Below are positions 1 through 11,359 of a stretch of DNA of 64,000 nt, one piece after another. The notes beneath the pieces were generated by a model. The model saw only the letters and a program-made list of their open reading frames with translations. It was not told the origin of the DNA and did no database searches. The stretch comes from Stromatinia cepivora. Lineage: Eukaryota > Ascomycota > Leotiomycetes > Helotiales > Sclerotiniaceae. Every line of letters starts with the position of its first letter. The stretch's first letter is position 1. Location: assembly GCA_014898415.1 (NCBI GenBank), contig RCTD01000022.1:186001-250000 (forward strand), read 5' to 3'. The position numbers and the translations under genes were made by a program.

Positions 1-1108
1 GGAAGAATCTTTATGAGAATAAGAAAGAGTATTTATAAGAATAGGAAAGAGTACATGAACGTTATATGTAAAAAGGTACAGAGGACGGTTCGAGAACTAA
101 TGTGATTTTACGGTCTTACAGGGTACATACATTATAATACAGCCAATCCAGATAAAGCACCATATATCAGCCCGATGCTCTCTGTTCTTTCCTGGCTCTA
201 AGGGACCACCAAAGGGGTACAATTGAAGTTTCCATGACCAGGCTGGAGATGGAAACAGCGCAGCGCAACCTCAGTTCACCTGGGTGAATTCTAGGGATGG
301 TTTTTTTGTAATTCTTTAAAGTATAATAATCTAGCTTGCTTTATTTATCATTGAACTCAATATTCTAAAGATTGATCATTATTTCGTTTTTCTATATTGA
401 ATAATAGATCTCCTTTTAACTGAATTAAAAGTTCAGAAAAAACGAATGTAAGAATAACTTCAAAAAGATCTAAATGCATTAATTGACTTTACAATAACTA
501 AATTTCTTTCAAAATAAAGCAAATAATAATGATGCTATATTATAATCTAGCTTTGCTTTATATAAAGCCCTCATCTCTAGTAAATTCTTTTATAAAGCAT
601 TTTTATCATATCTTTATCTTCTTAATATTCTAAAGATTGATCATTATTTCGTTTTTCTATATTGAATAATAGATCTTCTTTTAATTGAATTGAAAGTTCA
701 GAAAAAACGAATATAGGAATAATTTCAAAAAGATTTAAATGCATTAATTGGCTTTACAATAACTAAATTTCTTTCAAAATAAAGCAAATAATAATGATGC
801 TGTATTGTAATCTAGTTTTGCTTTACATAAAGCCCTCATCTCTAGTGAATTCTTTCACAAAGCATTTTTATCATATCCTTATCTCCTGTATGAAACGTCG
901 TCTAATCTAAGTGAACTACACCGATCAAGAAAACATGGAAATTTCTCACTTCAAGCTGGTCGTTATTATTGAGTTGGTAATGAGAATCAAGTCCCATAAC
1001 TTCGAGATTGATAACACTCTGTAGCACTATGTGCATTGTAATTTTACGTCGGGTATATACTTATACACGACAGATATTGATACATCCTGATCATACACGA
1101 TTTCATAT
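1..1108. other. AT-rich gene-free stretch, mostly repeat
   Basis: I see no credible gene here. Most of the stretch is the duplicated AT-rich repeat described separately, preceded at about 320-348 by a short fragment resembling an internal part of the same repeat. The last 200 bases would be the 3' flank of the bL28m gene on the minus strand. Confidence 0.6.
357..885. repeat. Tandem duplication, two 264-bp copies with RIP-like transitions
   Basis: Copy 1 covers 357-620 and copy 2 covers 622-885. They align end to end without an indel. I count about 18 differences and every one is a transition (C/T or G/A). Transition-only divergence between linked repeats is the known signature of repeat-induced point mutation in ascomycetes. 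Neither copy encodes a recognisable protein, so the origin (remnant of a mobile element or plain duplication) is unknown. Confidence 0.85.
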
Positions 1109-1804
1109 CTATAATATTGGCTTTCTCTCCGTATATTGCTCTTCCGCCATAAAATCTTCCTCCAGAATCTCCGACTCTGTCGCCGCCTGTGCCTCTGCAT
1201 CCATAACAACCTCTTCGTTCCTCGCCATCGCCGCATCATATTTCCTCACTTGCTCCATAATCTCTTCCTTTGTAATACCAAACCCATTCTCATCCAAATG
1301 AACCTCCTCCTTCGGCGGCAATCCCAACTTTTCCCTCTGCAGCCTAAATCTCTCCTTCACAGTATCCGTCTGCATGATCCTCCATCTCAATTTCCAACCT
1401 CCCATTCCCAATTCCTTTAGTCTCTGCGTCTTCTCCCCCAGTAAATATTCATCCAATCCTCCCGCTTTATCAATTGTCCTCAACACTTTGGTAGTAACTC
1501 TCAATTTTATCTGTTTCCCCAAACTCGCGCTGTAAAGACGCTTTCTCTGGACGTTCGGTCGCCAATGCCTTCTAGTCTTGATTTCATTCTTCTCCGAGAC
1601 TATGTTTCCATAGCGAATCTTTTGGAGACCATAAAGACCGAAATTAGATTGTTTGTAGAATTGAGAGGGTCCGTATGGATATGGAGGGACGTCTGCATGC
1701 TCGGCTGCTAGCCTTTGTTTTGTGGACTTTGCGAAAATTCGACCTGTGGAGGTAAAAGCTCGAGTGAAGGAGAGGGAGGGGTGGATTGATGTGAGGGGAG
1801 GCAT
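1109..1804 (-). CDS. Mitochondrial large-subunit ribosomal protein bL28m
   Basis: Single-exon gene of 231 codons. The product looks like the fungal mitochondrial counterpart of bacterial L28 (yeast Mrpl24), a structural protein of the mitoribosome large subunit. The first 20-30 residues are rich in Ser, Thr, Arg and Phe with few acids, as in a mitochondrial targeting peptide. The L28 core follows at about residues 55-120: a glycine/tyrosine segment (FGLYGLQKIRYGN), then an Arg/Lys-rich stretch (TRRHWRPNVQRKRLYS) and the strand KIKLRVTTKVLRTIDKAGG-like region (seen as KLRVTTKVLRTIDKAGGLDE). The C-terminal 110 residues are a charged extension usual in fungal homologs. The ATG at 1804 is the first in frame and starts the targeting peptide. 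Confidence 0.88.
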   Translation of the reverse strand: MPPLTSIHPSLSFTRAFTSTGRIFAKSTKQRLAAEHADVPPYPYGPSQFYKQSNFGLYGLQKIRYGNIVSEKNEIKTRRHWRPNVQRKRLYSASLGKQIKLRVTTKVLRTIDKAGGLDEYLLGEKTQRLKELGMGGWKLRWRIMQTDTVKERFRLQREKLGLPPKEEVHLDENGFGITKEEIMEQVRKYDAAMARNEEVVMDAEAQAATESEILEEDFMAEEQYTERKPIL

Positions 1805-2486
1805 GGTGGATGATGTGACGCTGGGCGCCGAATTTGGGCGTTTATGGCGTCAATCTTTAGCTCGTATCAAGTTGATGCTTCAATCTTATCACTGTGACTA
1901 GAAGTTCATGGACTCGCGGCGGGACTGCTACTTCTGGGCAAATATCAAAATAGCTTTGTCGTTAAATCACCATAATTTTTCTGGATAAGAAATGTGCCTG
2001 AGGCCACATGATCAAATTTGTATCCATGGCGTGTTAATCCGGATGTTCGCAATAGAAATCAACTTTAATCCAACTACCTGATGTTATGTTATTTGTTTCA
2101 CTTGTATGCATGGTAGTATCTTGTCTTCGAGCTCTCACATATCTTCTTGTCTTTGTTGTTAAAAAATTATATTATATCCCAAGCGGTGATCATAAGCCAA
2201 TTTTCGTTTACTCCTTATTGCTCTACTTATGCTCCGTATTTGATATCCACCTGCCAAAATAGCAATCCAAGGTTCACATTTACCATTATCCCAAGTCGCC
2301 ATCATATGAGTTTGAAGTCCCTCATCGACAATTATTCATTCCCTTCCAAACTCCATCGTTGTCTCATTTGATATTCATCTCCCAAACAAAATCCCTAAGC
2401 TTGTAACGACAATTTTCCTCTTACCCGTTCCAGGTAATTAGGGTCTCAATTTGGAATTCAACCAATTCGAATACTTGCTTGCTTCG
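1805..2486. other. Intergenic, no gene seen
   Basis: Upstream of the bL28m gene and downstream of the 2EXR gene. Short open frames on the plus strand have no recognisable composition or motif. It probably holds the bL28m promoter (right of 1804) and the 3' UTR of the 2EXR gene. Confidence 0.5.
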
Positions 2487-3224
2487 TTATCGTTGTCTCA
2501 GGATTCTCTGTACGTCGACTGTTTCTCCGTGGATATCGAGCGTCAACAGTACTTTTGGGATATTCCACTCCGGGTTCTCGCTGCGCTTATATTCCTCCAG
2601 GATCTCGCATGTCCGCTGAACCAAAAGCTCTTGGAAATCGGCTCGTCTTCTTGCAATAACTCTCCGCACTGAACTGGGTAAATTATGATCACAAGTCCCA
2701 TTATTCCCTCCATATGATGGTCCGTATCCTGGTAATCTCAGCTCAGATCCCGGGTCATAGATAAAGGTTTCAAGGGATGGCAAAACTCGTGCTATAATAT
2801 TACCGAACGAGTTGTCAAGCATTCGTAGCGCCTCAGGCCTGACATCGTCTTCATAGTACGTACGGATGGCGACATTGCGGGCATCTTTCATAGTGCTAGC
2901 CTCTGGAGCATCTCTGATCTGGCGCACAGCAATTTTTGTCCGTTTGAACGAACCCACCTCCACCAAAACTATATCTATTCTTGGGTCGAAGACCACAGTT
3001 CCCAATCTTGGATAGCGGGCCAAGTTTTTCTTGTGAAACTCAAGATATGTTCTGCGCGAATCGCAGTTCACAAAATACAAAGCATGAGGTTTGAATTTTC
3101 TGGGACGTCCGTATCGTAAGTGTTCAATTGGAACGATTTGTCCTTCTTGTACTTCTAGTGCAAAATACCATATATGGAGCTGTAACTCGGTCGGCAGCAG
3201 GGGGAACTGTGGAAAGATCGACAT
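2487..3224 (-). CDS. 2EXR-domain protein, intact
   Basis: Intronless open frame of 245 codons starting at ATG 3224. Residues about 5-20 read FPLLPTELQLHIWYFAL, the diagnostic start of the fungal 2EXR (F-box-like) domain: a phenylalanine/leucine patch, LP-x-E-L, and an I-W pair. Further conserved-looking blocks are VNCDSRRTYLEFHK (about 52-65) and FDPRIDIVLVE (about 79-89). The family is large and expanded in plant-associated ascomycetes; its molecular role is unknown, and F-box-like adaptor function is only inferred from the N-terminal similarity. It is divergent to a broken relative starting at 3507, leaving 282 bp as a shared promoter. Confidence 0.75.
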   Translation of the reverse strand: MSIFPQFPLLPTELQLHIWYFALEVQEGQIVPIEHLRYGRPRKFKPHALYFVNCDSRRTYLEFHKKNLARYPRLGTVVFDPRIDIVLVEVGSFKRTKIAVRQIRDAPEASTMKDARNVAIRTYYEDDVRPEALRMLDNSFGNIIARVLPSLETFIYDPGSELRLPGYGPSYGGNNGTCDHNLPSSVRRVIARRRADFQELLVQRTCEILEEYKRSENPEWNIPKVLLTLDIHGETVDVQRILRQR

Positions 3225-3506
3225 GATGTGTTTAATCGAGTGCGAGTTCTGGTCGGGAGGAAGTGAGCAGCCCCAGTTCTGGTACAGACATGGAGCTCTT
3301 TTTGGGCATTGATTTATTGAAATGCTTTAGGATGAATTTAAGAGATCATAGATTATATAGTTATAAGCAAAGGGTTGTAATCAGCAAGGATCAGATGCGG
3401 CCAGCTGCAGTCATCTTCAGCCACGTCAAATTTACATGGTTCTATATAAATGTGCCTTTTTACCCCTCATTAAATCTCAAAATTTTCGAAGCAACAACGC
3501 AACAAC

Positions 3507-4240
3507 ATGCCGTCCTTCTCCAACCTCCCCATCGAACTACGTATCAAAATCTGGGAGTATGCACTTCCTGGCGGAAGAAACATCGAGATCTACCCAGCCT
3601 TCATCGGGTGAAAAGAGATCGGGTGGAAAGCCGTGCATTGTATATGTCCCACTCGCTGCCATCGTCTACCCTCTATAGCCCACGCCAATCCCGAAGCTCG
3701 TGTCATATTCTTCCAACACTTCACCACTTGCTTCAACACCTACGTCCAATGGAACAACGACACCATCCTCGTTCAAAGGACATCGGTCATCAAGCGCAAC
3801 TATCTCCCGATGCCCGCTCTAAAGAAATCCAAGCATTAGATAAAATAGTTTCAGCAAGCCCGCGAAGCTCAGAATTATCGTCCTTCGCCATTACAGCAAA
3901 CCGCTCATGGGCTCGTAATGGATTACCCCAATTTCTAAAAACATTCAAGATGTCCAAGCCGCAAGGATCCCCCAATCTAGTACATAAGACCCCCGAATTG
4001 CTAGCCGTTGTGGGCTTTCAATTGCATTATAAAGGGCGAAGAAATACTTTCCATGGACTGAGATTTGGCGTTTTCAACGAAGAGCCTATGGACTACTATC
4101 AGCAGTTAAATAAGCTGGAAGCGGAAAATACCATAAGATTATGGCGGGTTAGATGTGAGGAGGAGGGGGAAGGAACGATGCCGCCATATCAAATAGTGAC
4201 GTTTGAGTGGAATGCTCTGAGCTGCTTCAAGGACGTATAA
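3507..4240 (+). pseudogene. Broken 2EXR-domain gene
   Basis: From ATG 3507 the reading begins MPSFSNLPIELRIKIWEYAL, a clear 2EXR start, but meets TGA at 3609 after 34 codons. The same frame resumes with family-like sequence (about 3675-3805, ANPEARVIFFQHF and FNTYVQWNNDTIL). At about 3805-3835 the homology moves to another frame, which continues (SKEIQALDKIVS, then FHGLRFGVF and YQIVTFEW) to TAA at 4240. I tested the GT at 3608 with nearby AG acceptors; none keeps the 2EXR frame. One stop plus one frameshift point to a pseudogene. A sequencing error or an unusual intron pair is possible. The intact neighbour on the other strand may be its paralog. Confidence 0.55.
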
Positions 4241-5360
4241 TGGATGCTGTCCTCTGTGAGAGAAGAAGTACATTGTGGTACGGAGGTGTCGTGTCGTGGT
4301 TTGGTGAGCTGCTAGAAGAAATATTCTATCTTGCATAATTCACGTGTCTATGGATAGGATATTTCGCTTGTTGCTCCTAATCTCGATCATTTACTAGTTA
4401 AAGGATAAGTACAAGTGAAATCCAAAATCATTATTTAAAGATCGAGATTTGGAAGCCGTTCAGATTAACCCTTAATATTCATCACTTAAGTCATATTTAG
4501 CAACGCTGATGTAATACTCATTTTCAATAACATGATCCTCCCGTGTTATTTAGCTCAAGCCTCACACATTCCTCATCATCACTAGCAATCATCTATACCA
4601 AGCGCTCTTTCCCATATTCCTCTAATCAATATCACTTTGAAATAATCACGCAGCGAATCAAACAGCCTCTTCTTATGAGTAATTTCATACTCAAGCCCGT
4701 ATCTCCAAAAAGAAAAAGCCCCCCCCACCCCAACCAACTCCGGAATTTCCATACACAAAAGTATTAAAGTGAAGAACAACATAAATGACAACATCCACCT
4801 AACCAAGCAAGTCAACTAGATGAGCAGGAACGTAATCAGTTTTTCGAATCGTCCCACGACGAATCGCCTAATAGAAAACACACCAACATGATAATTTGCC
4901 GCAAGTCCCGCCTGTCTTAAGAATGTATATCATAGTCAGTCAATTCAACCAATCCATTCACCCTCTTTCTTCCTTTCTCATCCAGATTTTACCCCTAATC
5001 AAAACAATGTCAAACATACCAAACTCCCCTCAACCGTCCAATCATCTAATCTAGCGACTGAAATGCGCACTGCGCTAGTGATTCGAATATTTTTTCATAT
5101 CACTCGGTACATAAATATGTAATGGAAGGAGATAGCAGGCAACTGTGTCACACCTTTTACAACCTCGAGTAGTCAAAAGTTGGTATCACAATAAAAGCAA
5201 TCAAATGCATTACTGGCTTTTACAAATAACATTGCCTTTACCCCTCTGCACTCAAAAATCCCGAGCTGATCCCTGTGACCGAGTCCAGGAACGCCATTAC
5301 TTCTACCCGATTGCCTACTGCCCACTCCCCACTCATTATCTTGCCCCTACCCCCGATGAT
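4241..5360. other. Intergenic, no gene seen
   Basis: AT-rich, no convincing coding. It holds the 3' flanks of two convergent genes: the 2EXR pseudogene and the Yvc1-like channel gene, whose stop codon is at 5361-5363. Confidence 0.5.
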
Positions 5361-7399
5361 CTACTTTGCACTCTTGCCCTTTCCATTACGACTTCCACTA
5401 CCACCTCCCTCCTTCTCCTTCACCAACATCAGCAGCAACTCCTTCAACTCCGCGACTTCCTTTCTCAACTCCCTAACCTCCACCGTCGCTTCATCAGACT
5501 CAACATTTGGTTTAACGCTCTTTACAGTCTTTTCCCAACCTTCTCCCTCAAAATCTACTTCGCCAGATAATTGTTCCCATTCCTCCACCGTATCATCATC
5601 ATCCTCACCTCGCCGTCTATTGCCGTTGACCTTGATTGCGCTCCTCCGTTCAAACCATGCTGCTATTAACAACAATGGTGAATAGATAACTGCCATGACA
5701 TAATCATTGAGCTTTGCGTATTGTTTTCTTGGCATCCACCATTCGCACGGGAGGATAAGACAAAAGATTTCAATGAGGTTGGTGGGTGCGATGAAGACAT
5801 TTTCGTCAGGTGCTCGGACGAATTGCATGGTCTTTTGAGAGAAGAGTGCCATGTATTCATCAATGGCATTATCCGTAATATCCTCATAAGCCGAATTATA
5901 AAGCGCAATGAGGATATTGAGAAGAACGACCATGATGAGGAATGTGAAGATATAATAAAGGATAATACCGAAAGGTGGAGCGAAGTTATCAAAGCCGGAG
6001 AAGTCTGGAGATTGCATTACAGCGTTGGCCATGGCTTGAAGAATGAATGCAGCAGAGTCGACGTGAGAATCGGCCATATCCATGCCAATGAATGCTTGTA
6101 AGAAGCCGACGATGATGAAAAATAGCAGGGCGAAGAAGATGAGAGATTCTTTCATCATAACTTTGATAACGACGAGCATAGCACCGAAGAAGCGAATGGA
6201 GTCGAGATAAAGTAATAATCTCATCCAGAACATTGGAGCGGAGAAAGCTTTGGATGTTAGCACTTATTGCAACCATTAACATGAAAGGCTTAAACATACC
6301 CAAGAAGTTATAACTAAGCTGATTGTACTTCTGTCTCTGCCCATCCTGATCTTCTTCTTGTGGATGACCTAGGGCAATAATCCTCATCACCAAACTTGTA
6401 GTCAAAAGCGCGTAAAGAATTACATTGAAAACATTCCAGAATCCAATATAATTTCTTCCAACCTTCCAAAACTTACTGAACTCATCACAGATGAAACCTG
6501 CCGTGAAGGTGTAGAGAATAATTTCTACAATGTCCAGATCTCCTTTTGGATTGACTGTATTGATGGCACCGGTATACAAAGCTAGATACATCAAGGAGAA
6601 GATGATTTGAGTAGCATTCTGGTATATGGGTGCGCGCATGCGGTCTGGATCAACGTGAGTCCAGTACCGTGTATTGTCTTTCTGCTTGTAATCGACAAAC
6701 TGAGAAGGATCATTCTCATCTTGTACGAGCCATCCTCTCCAGAGATAATTGACACATTTCTGATATCCAGAAGAACCGGTAACACGTAGAGCATGAAGAT
6801 CCACCGCTCTTTCGATAACATTCGCAGGGGTAGTTTGTTCGCCATCTACCAATATCGAGTATCTCTTTAATAGCACATTCTGTAAAAGGTATTCTTGATT
6901 TTCTTCCGTTTCAATCCTATGCCACTTGTCAGTATATCATCTTTCTACACCCTTTTTCCAAATAAACTCACAGTTGTTTCGCAATAACTTCACAAGCCAC
7001 CGCTCTCACATTATGTAGATCCGCATCCCACAGCTCCAACATAGATTGCTTCTTGAACCACCTCTTGCAAACCAACAGCGCATAAACTACACAGGCACCA
7101 TATTCCTTCCCACCTGCTTCCTTCGCTGCTGCAATGACCTTTCTGGTGATAATTTTAGAATGCGCGCAGACGACATGTGCTTCTTCGAGTTCACACGGCA
7201 CAGTCTCTTCAATGAGGTAGCGAAGACGGAGAGCGGTTTTGGTTACTTCGAGAGGTGGGATTGCGCTAGGGAGTTCATCTTCATGGTATGAGGGAAGAAC
7301 TAGAAAGTATTAGTTGTGCGATTCATGCAAAAAATAAATGAGGAGAAGAAACCTACGACGAGCTTCATCGCGCCAAAGATGTTGATCTGAGCTAATCAT
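5361..7399 (-). CDS. yvc1: TRP-type vacuolar cation channel (Yvc1/TRPY1-like)
   Basis: Predicted exons (minus strand): 7399-7357, 7299-6972, 6916-6300, 6247-5361; total 1875 nt, 624 aa, all introns GT-AG (57, 55 and 52 nt). The last intron starts GTATGT and carries GCTAAC near its end. The N-terminal third is soluble. Hydrophobic segments run from about residue 230 to 460, including FMLYLDS-like YLDSIRFFGAMLV, LIFFALLFFIIVGFLQAFIG and the long helix IILYYIFTFLIMVVLLNILIAL after a pore-like stretch (AMANAVMQSPDF). The C-terminal tail holds an acidic EDDDD at about 544-548, matching the acidic cluster that makes yeast Yvc1 calcium-activated, then a short coiled coil (ELRKEVAELKELLLMLV). Known role of the family: calcium release from the vacuole on osmotic or calcium stimulus. 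Alternative start: ATG 7775 with exon 7775-7724 spliced to 7386 (337-nt intron, TACTGAT branch, CAG acceptor) also keeps frame and would replace the first few residues. Confidence 0.88.
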
Positions 7400-8355
7400 A
7401 GAACCATCAGTACCCCTCCATATCGCGCTGTCAAAGGGAACTCTATGAAGCACCATAGGTAACTATCGCACACCACGGGGAAAACAATACCTTCCATTCA
7501 AACCAAACAACCTCCTCCATTGAACCATCTTGATTTCCTAATTCTCAATTGATATTGAGTTAAAGGAAACGAAAATAAGATCTTCGCAAAGTAATTTGAG
7601 AAGAGAAAAAATTCAGGGAGCTAGACTTATCGTGTTGTTGGTGTTTGAAGATACTATGGTCGCGTTCCTCAGGCCCACTTCCGGGTTTCTTTGAGGCCTT
7701 ATTCACTTGGCGGGTGAGCTTACCTTTACTCGTGGTGCCAGCTGAAGAGTTCGTACAGCTTACAACTTCATCCATTGTATCAATCAATATATATCAATTG
7801 ACAACGGGAATGAATACTAAACATATATATTATTGAACAACTAGATGACTAGGCCCTATGCGATGTGAGATCATCTGTGGCGTCTATATGCGAAAACCTC
7901 ACTAGCCACTTGAAGTCTATAGCCAACGAGTCAACCACGCGTTTAAGGATAACGATAACGATAACGTTAACGCTGCACGTATATCAAACAGCGGACGACC
8001 AACCATCATCGCCACAATGGTATAGTAAACCTTATATGACCCCTTATCCATTTCCCTTATGTTCGTTCCCCCAATCAATTAGACGGCGAACCCAACGTTT
8101 TTCTTTGGGTCACGACCTGTGCAAATCCAACTCGGTACAGATGTTCAAAACCAAAAGCGACGCCGCGCGGGGCTATCTTTGATGCCCGTTCATAGTTGAA
8201 CAGGATATCTCACCTAGGTATCATATATATCGTACAAGATCTTCGTATACTATTTTACTACGCGCCCCTTTTCATTCGTTTGCCGGGTCCCTCGTTCCGT
8301 TCGATTTGAGCCCCCATGCTACCCGGACTCAGTGTCCCGTGTATGAAATCGCTGC
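7400..8355. other. Intergenic / Yvc1 promoter
   Basis: Holds the promoter of the Yvc1-like gene and possibly its alternative first exon (7775-7724, minus strand). At 7949-7971 there is a small ATAACG repeat ending in a GTTAAC palindrome. The stretch 8150-8355 is the 3' flank of the next gene on the minus strand. Nothing else stands out. Confidence 0.45.
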
Positions 8356-9669
8356 TTATTGAACACCTCTCGTTGAATTATTGCCCTTCCATCCGAGTAT
8401 CTGACTTTGTTCCCATTCTCCCGGTGCAGAACGTCTATTATCACTCGTTACCGAGACTTGCGTTTCCTTCAAGATGTGTTTCTGACTATCCCCATCCCCG
8501 TCTTTTTCGATATCCGACTCTCCCAATTGAACAAATGTATCCATGTTTATATCGGCACGTTTTTGTTGATTTTGTGTTCTGGGAACATTTCTATTTTTAC
8601 TCGAGCTGAGATTATTGGATTTGCCGGTGGTACTAAGGTTGAGAAAGGGGAGAGAGAGTAAAGGGCGAAGAGCGGGAAGTGAACCGGCAAATATTCCCAT
8701 GCCTTCTTCGATGATGGACCAGAGACCTATTTTACCAGTGCCGAACATGAATTCTGTGGGGTCGCTGTAGAGACTTAGGTAGCGAAGTCGAACAATTGTC
8801 GCGCAGCTTGCACTAAAGGAGTATTAGCTATCTGTATAGCTCTAGCTAAAGCTTGTTGCAATCAAGCAAGACAAATCAAGTCAACTTGCAGAATATTAAC
8901 AAAACAACTTACAGGGCAGCCAATCCAAGAATACAAGCCACAGAGATCTTAACCCTACTCTTCATCTTAATATTCCACAACAGAAACGCAGGCAAGACTG
9001 CCAAAGTCCAGTCCGTTGCAATCTCCATAGCAGAGAAGAACAAACTAACATCACTGTTCAACTCGAGATCGCATGTACCCTTTGATTCGCCCCATAAGGT
9101 ATTGATCGGGTGACAAATATTTGCAATTCCAATGATGAAAACGAGGGCGGAGATGACACTCATAATCATGATTCCCCAGATAGTGTAGACATAACGACGA
9201 CGAGTATCGGCAATACGAAGTATAGTGACGGCAATACTACACTTGATGGCGATTGCACCGGAAACATAGAAGAACTCGGCAATGAAGAAGAGCTTTGAGT
9301 AATGATTAGTATGGATGTTCAGAACCTGGATTTCAATATATCAGAAACATGATATGTACCTTAGTTCCACGGGCGATATCATGGGGCGATAACATGATAG
9401 CTTTCTGTCCGCTTCCGTGGAAAGTGCACACAATACATAGACTACCCGTGACAGTGAAAAGTAGCTATTTATTCTTAGCATGTTAACATTTGAAGATGGG
9501 AAAACTGGTTGCAACATACTAGCCCTATCATCATTACGATATCATCCACACCCCAAATTTTCCTCCATACCCTGACTCCCGCCCGCAAAGCGAAAGTTAT
9601 CCAACATAGCACCAGCAACATTACTGAAGTCCAGAAAAGTGCAACTCCATCCCCTGCTATTTTCGACAT
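8356..9669 (-). CDS. Rhodopsin-like (SAT4/Pth11-type) integral membrane protein 1
   Basis: Predicted exons: 9669-9520, 9464-9360, 9292-8913, 8812-8356; total 1092 nt, 363 aa. Introns are 55, 67 and 100 nt with donors GTATGT, GTACAT, GTAAGT. It matches the fungal rhodopsin-domain family with seven predicted helices: helix 1 SVMLLVLCWITFALRAGV, the family's WxDD-like motif as WGVDDIVMMIG, helix 3 around FFIAEFFYVSGAIAIKCSIA with the conserved K-x-S before TILRI, helix SVISALVFIIGIANI, helix DWTLAVLPAFLLW with a conserved W-x-L-x-x-L-P, and the last helix ending in GLWSIIEEGMGIFAGSLPALRPLL, a hallmark of the family. The tail of about 80 residues is polar. Members include proposed receptors (Pth11-like) but most are orphans; ligand and function cannot be told from sequence. 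Confidence 0.85.
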
Positions 9670-11359
9670 GATTGCAAAACTTAAATTAACGCGGTACCAC
9701 AGTTGAATGTGGCAGTGATGTAAGAATGAGAGCTTGATGACATACTCGTACGAGTAAATCGGTCGAAGATATCGATTGATTAAAAGAGTTTCCCAAGAGC
9801 CTCCTCATGCACTCCCCCTGCAACCCATAACGTTCTGTTATAGGCCCAAAGCTCCGAGGATAAATTTCTTTTTTGAATATCACTTGAATGATGGATGAGC
9901 ACCCAAAAACAATTCATGGTGGACCCGAAATTCCCTAGCTTATAATACGCCTACAATATTAAACATGATACCGAAACTTATTCTATACAATTTTAATTAA
10001 TAAATCAAAATATCGTTCTTTGCAATTCAAATCCGAACTTCGAAACATATTTAGAAGATATATTATTAGTTTTCAATAATTTGAAATAGTCGAATAAATA
10101 TTTAAGGTCGACGTCGTGTAAACTTCGAACATGTTCATCAGGTTCGAGAAACCTATCCTTGTAATCGGTAGAACTTTGCTTTTCCCGTTATGCACCCCCT
10201 CTCTATACAAGGTCTGATAAGATGTCGAGTCCATCTGATTAGGATAACCGGCAGCAGATCTCATATCGGCGCTCACTTTTCTTCCTTATTCCCTAGAAAT
10301 TTGTTTTCATCACTGCAGCAATAGTTTGTGCATGATTATTGCACTATTAATTGAAAAATCATTCTGACAGGTCGTCGAACTCAAAGAGGTTACCTGCGTC
10401 TTCCCCCGCCCGCTCGTTGTTTCGGGGGAAGCCTTTTGGAATTAGAGGAGACCGTTTAACCCTTTGGGTCGACCCTTGATAAGGGACAGCATCCAAAATC
10501 ATTGCCAGTTATGATCAAGTTGCATCAACGTTGTCAATAGAAAAAAGCGGGGGAGCCACCTAGGTATCCTTGTTTCAACGTGGAAACTATATTATTCGGT
10601 CCCGTTTTGGAATGCCGGGCTCAATAAGCGAGGAGATCAACAATCTGCAAACATCTTTCCATATCATTTTATCATATGATATATTAGATAAGAAGAAAAT
10701 TACATTGTTCGAATCTAAAGAATATCATATTATTTATAGATAAGGATTTAAGGGGTAAAAATGCTTTCGGCTAAATTGTAGTCCGGTATATCCAAAACGA
10801 GATCGAGTTTTCTAGCCCGGATTTCTTTCGAAGGTACTAGATCTACTCTGTACATGCAACAGAAAAGAGACTAGAAGTTGAAATACAAATTCATACTAGG
10901 AAGAAGATCTGAAAGTTAATCTTAAAGAGGTCCACCAGAAAGAGAAATTGGTCCGTAGGGAAGTATGGAAAGCCAGCCCGGACGAGACCCGCTCAAAGTG
11001 TCAAACATTAGACCTTTACTCCGTACTAATAATTTGTTCCCTCAGTATTAATACTCGTGCGGCCAGAAAGTCTGCAACACTCCACTGTTAAGCACATACC
11101 ACAAGATGGTAAGCTACAAGGAGAATAGTGGCCCACATATAAGTGGAGTGTTGAAGACTTTCTGGCAGCACGAGTAGCTAGTTCCCTGAATGGCCCACCT
11201 GACACATGCCACAAAATGACTTTCTGTATGCTGATTAAGCCTCCTATCGCCTTTACAAAGTCCCCGATCCAAAAACGTCGATTTCAAAATCCCCACAAGT
11301 CAAAATATCCATTGCACCGTTACATTCACTCACCAGCCAACGCCAGTCACACAAACATC
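9670..11359. other. Intergenic between divergent genes
   Basis: 1.7 kb between the divergently transcribed membrane protein (-) and dehydrogenase (+) genes. AT-rich in the middle (9960-10120 and 10660-10760). Near the dehydrogenase it contains the inverted repeat at 11054-11174 and a related short direct repeat (CACATACCACAAGATG at about 11092 and CACATGCCACAAAATG at about 11203). No coding seen. Confidence 0.5.
11054..11174. repeat. 33-bp inverted repeat in dehydrogenase promoter
   Basis: The arm 11054-11086 (CTCGTGCGGCCAGAAAGTCT...) and the arm 11142-11174 are reverse complements over 33 bp with two mismatches, separated by 55 bp. Transcribed or single-stranded it would form a long hairpin. 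It may be a MITE remnant or a regulatory structure; there is no coding inside. It ends 186 bp before the dehydrogenase ATG. Confidence 0.85.

Noticed and set aside
3608..3678. 71-nt GT-AG intron to remove the stop in the 2EXR relative
   Set aside because: The acceptor puts the downstream conserved segment (ANPEAR...) out of frame, so it does not rescue the gene.
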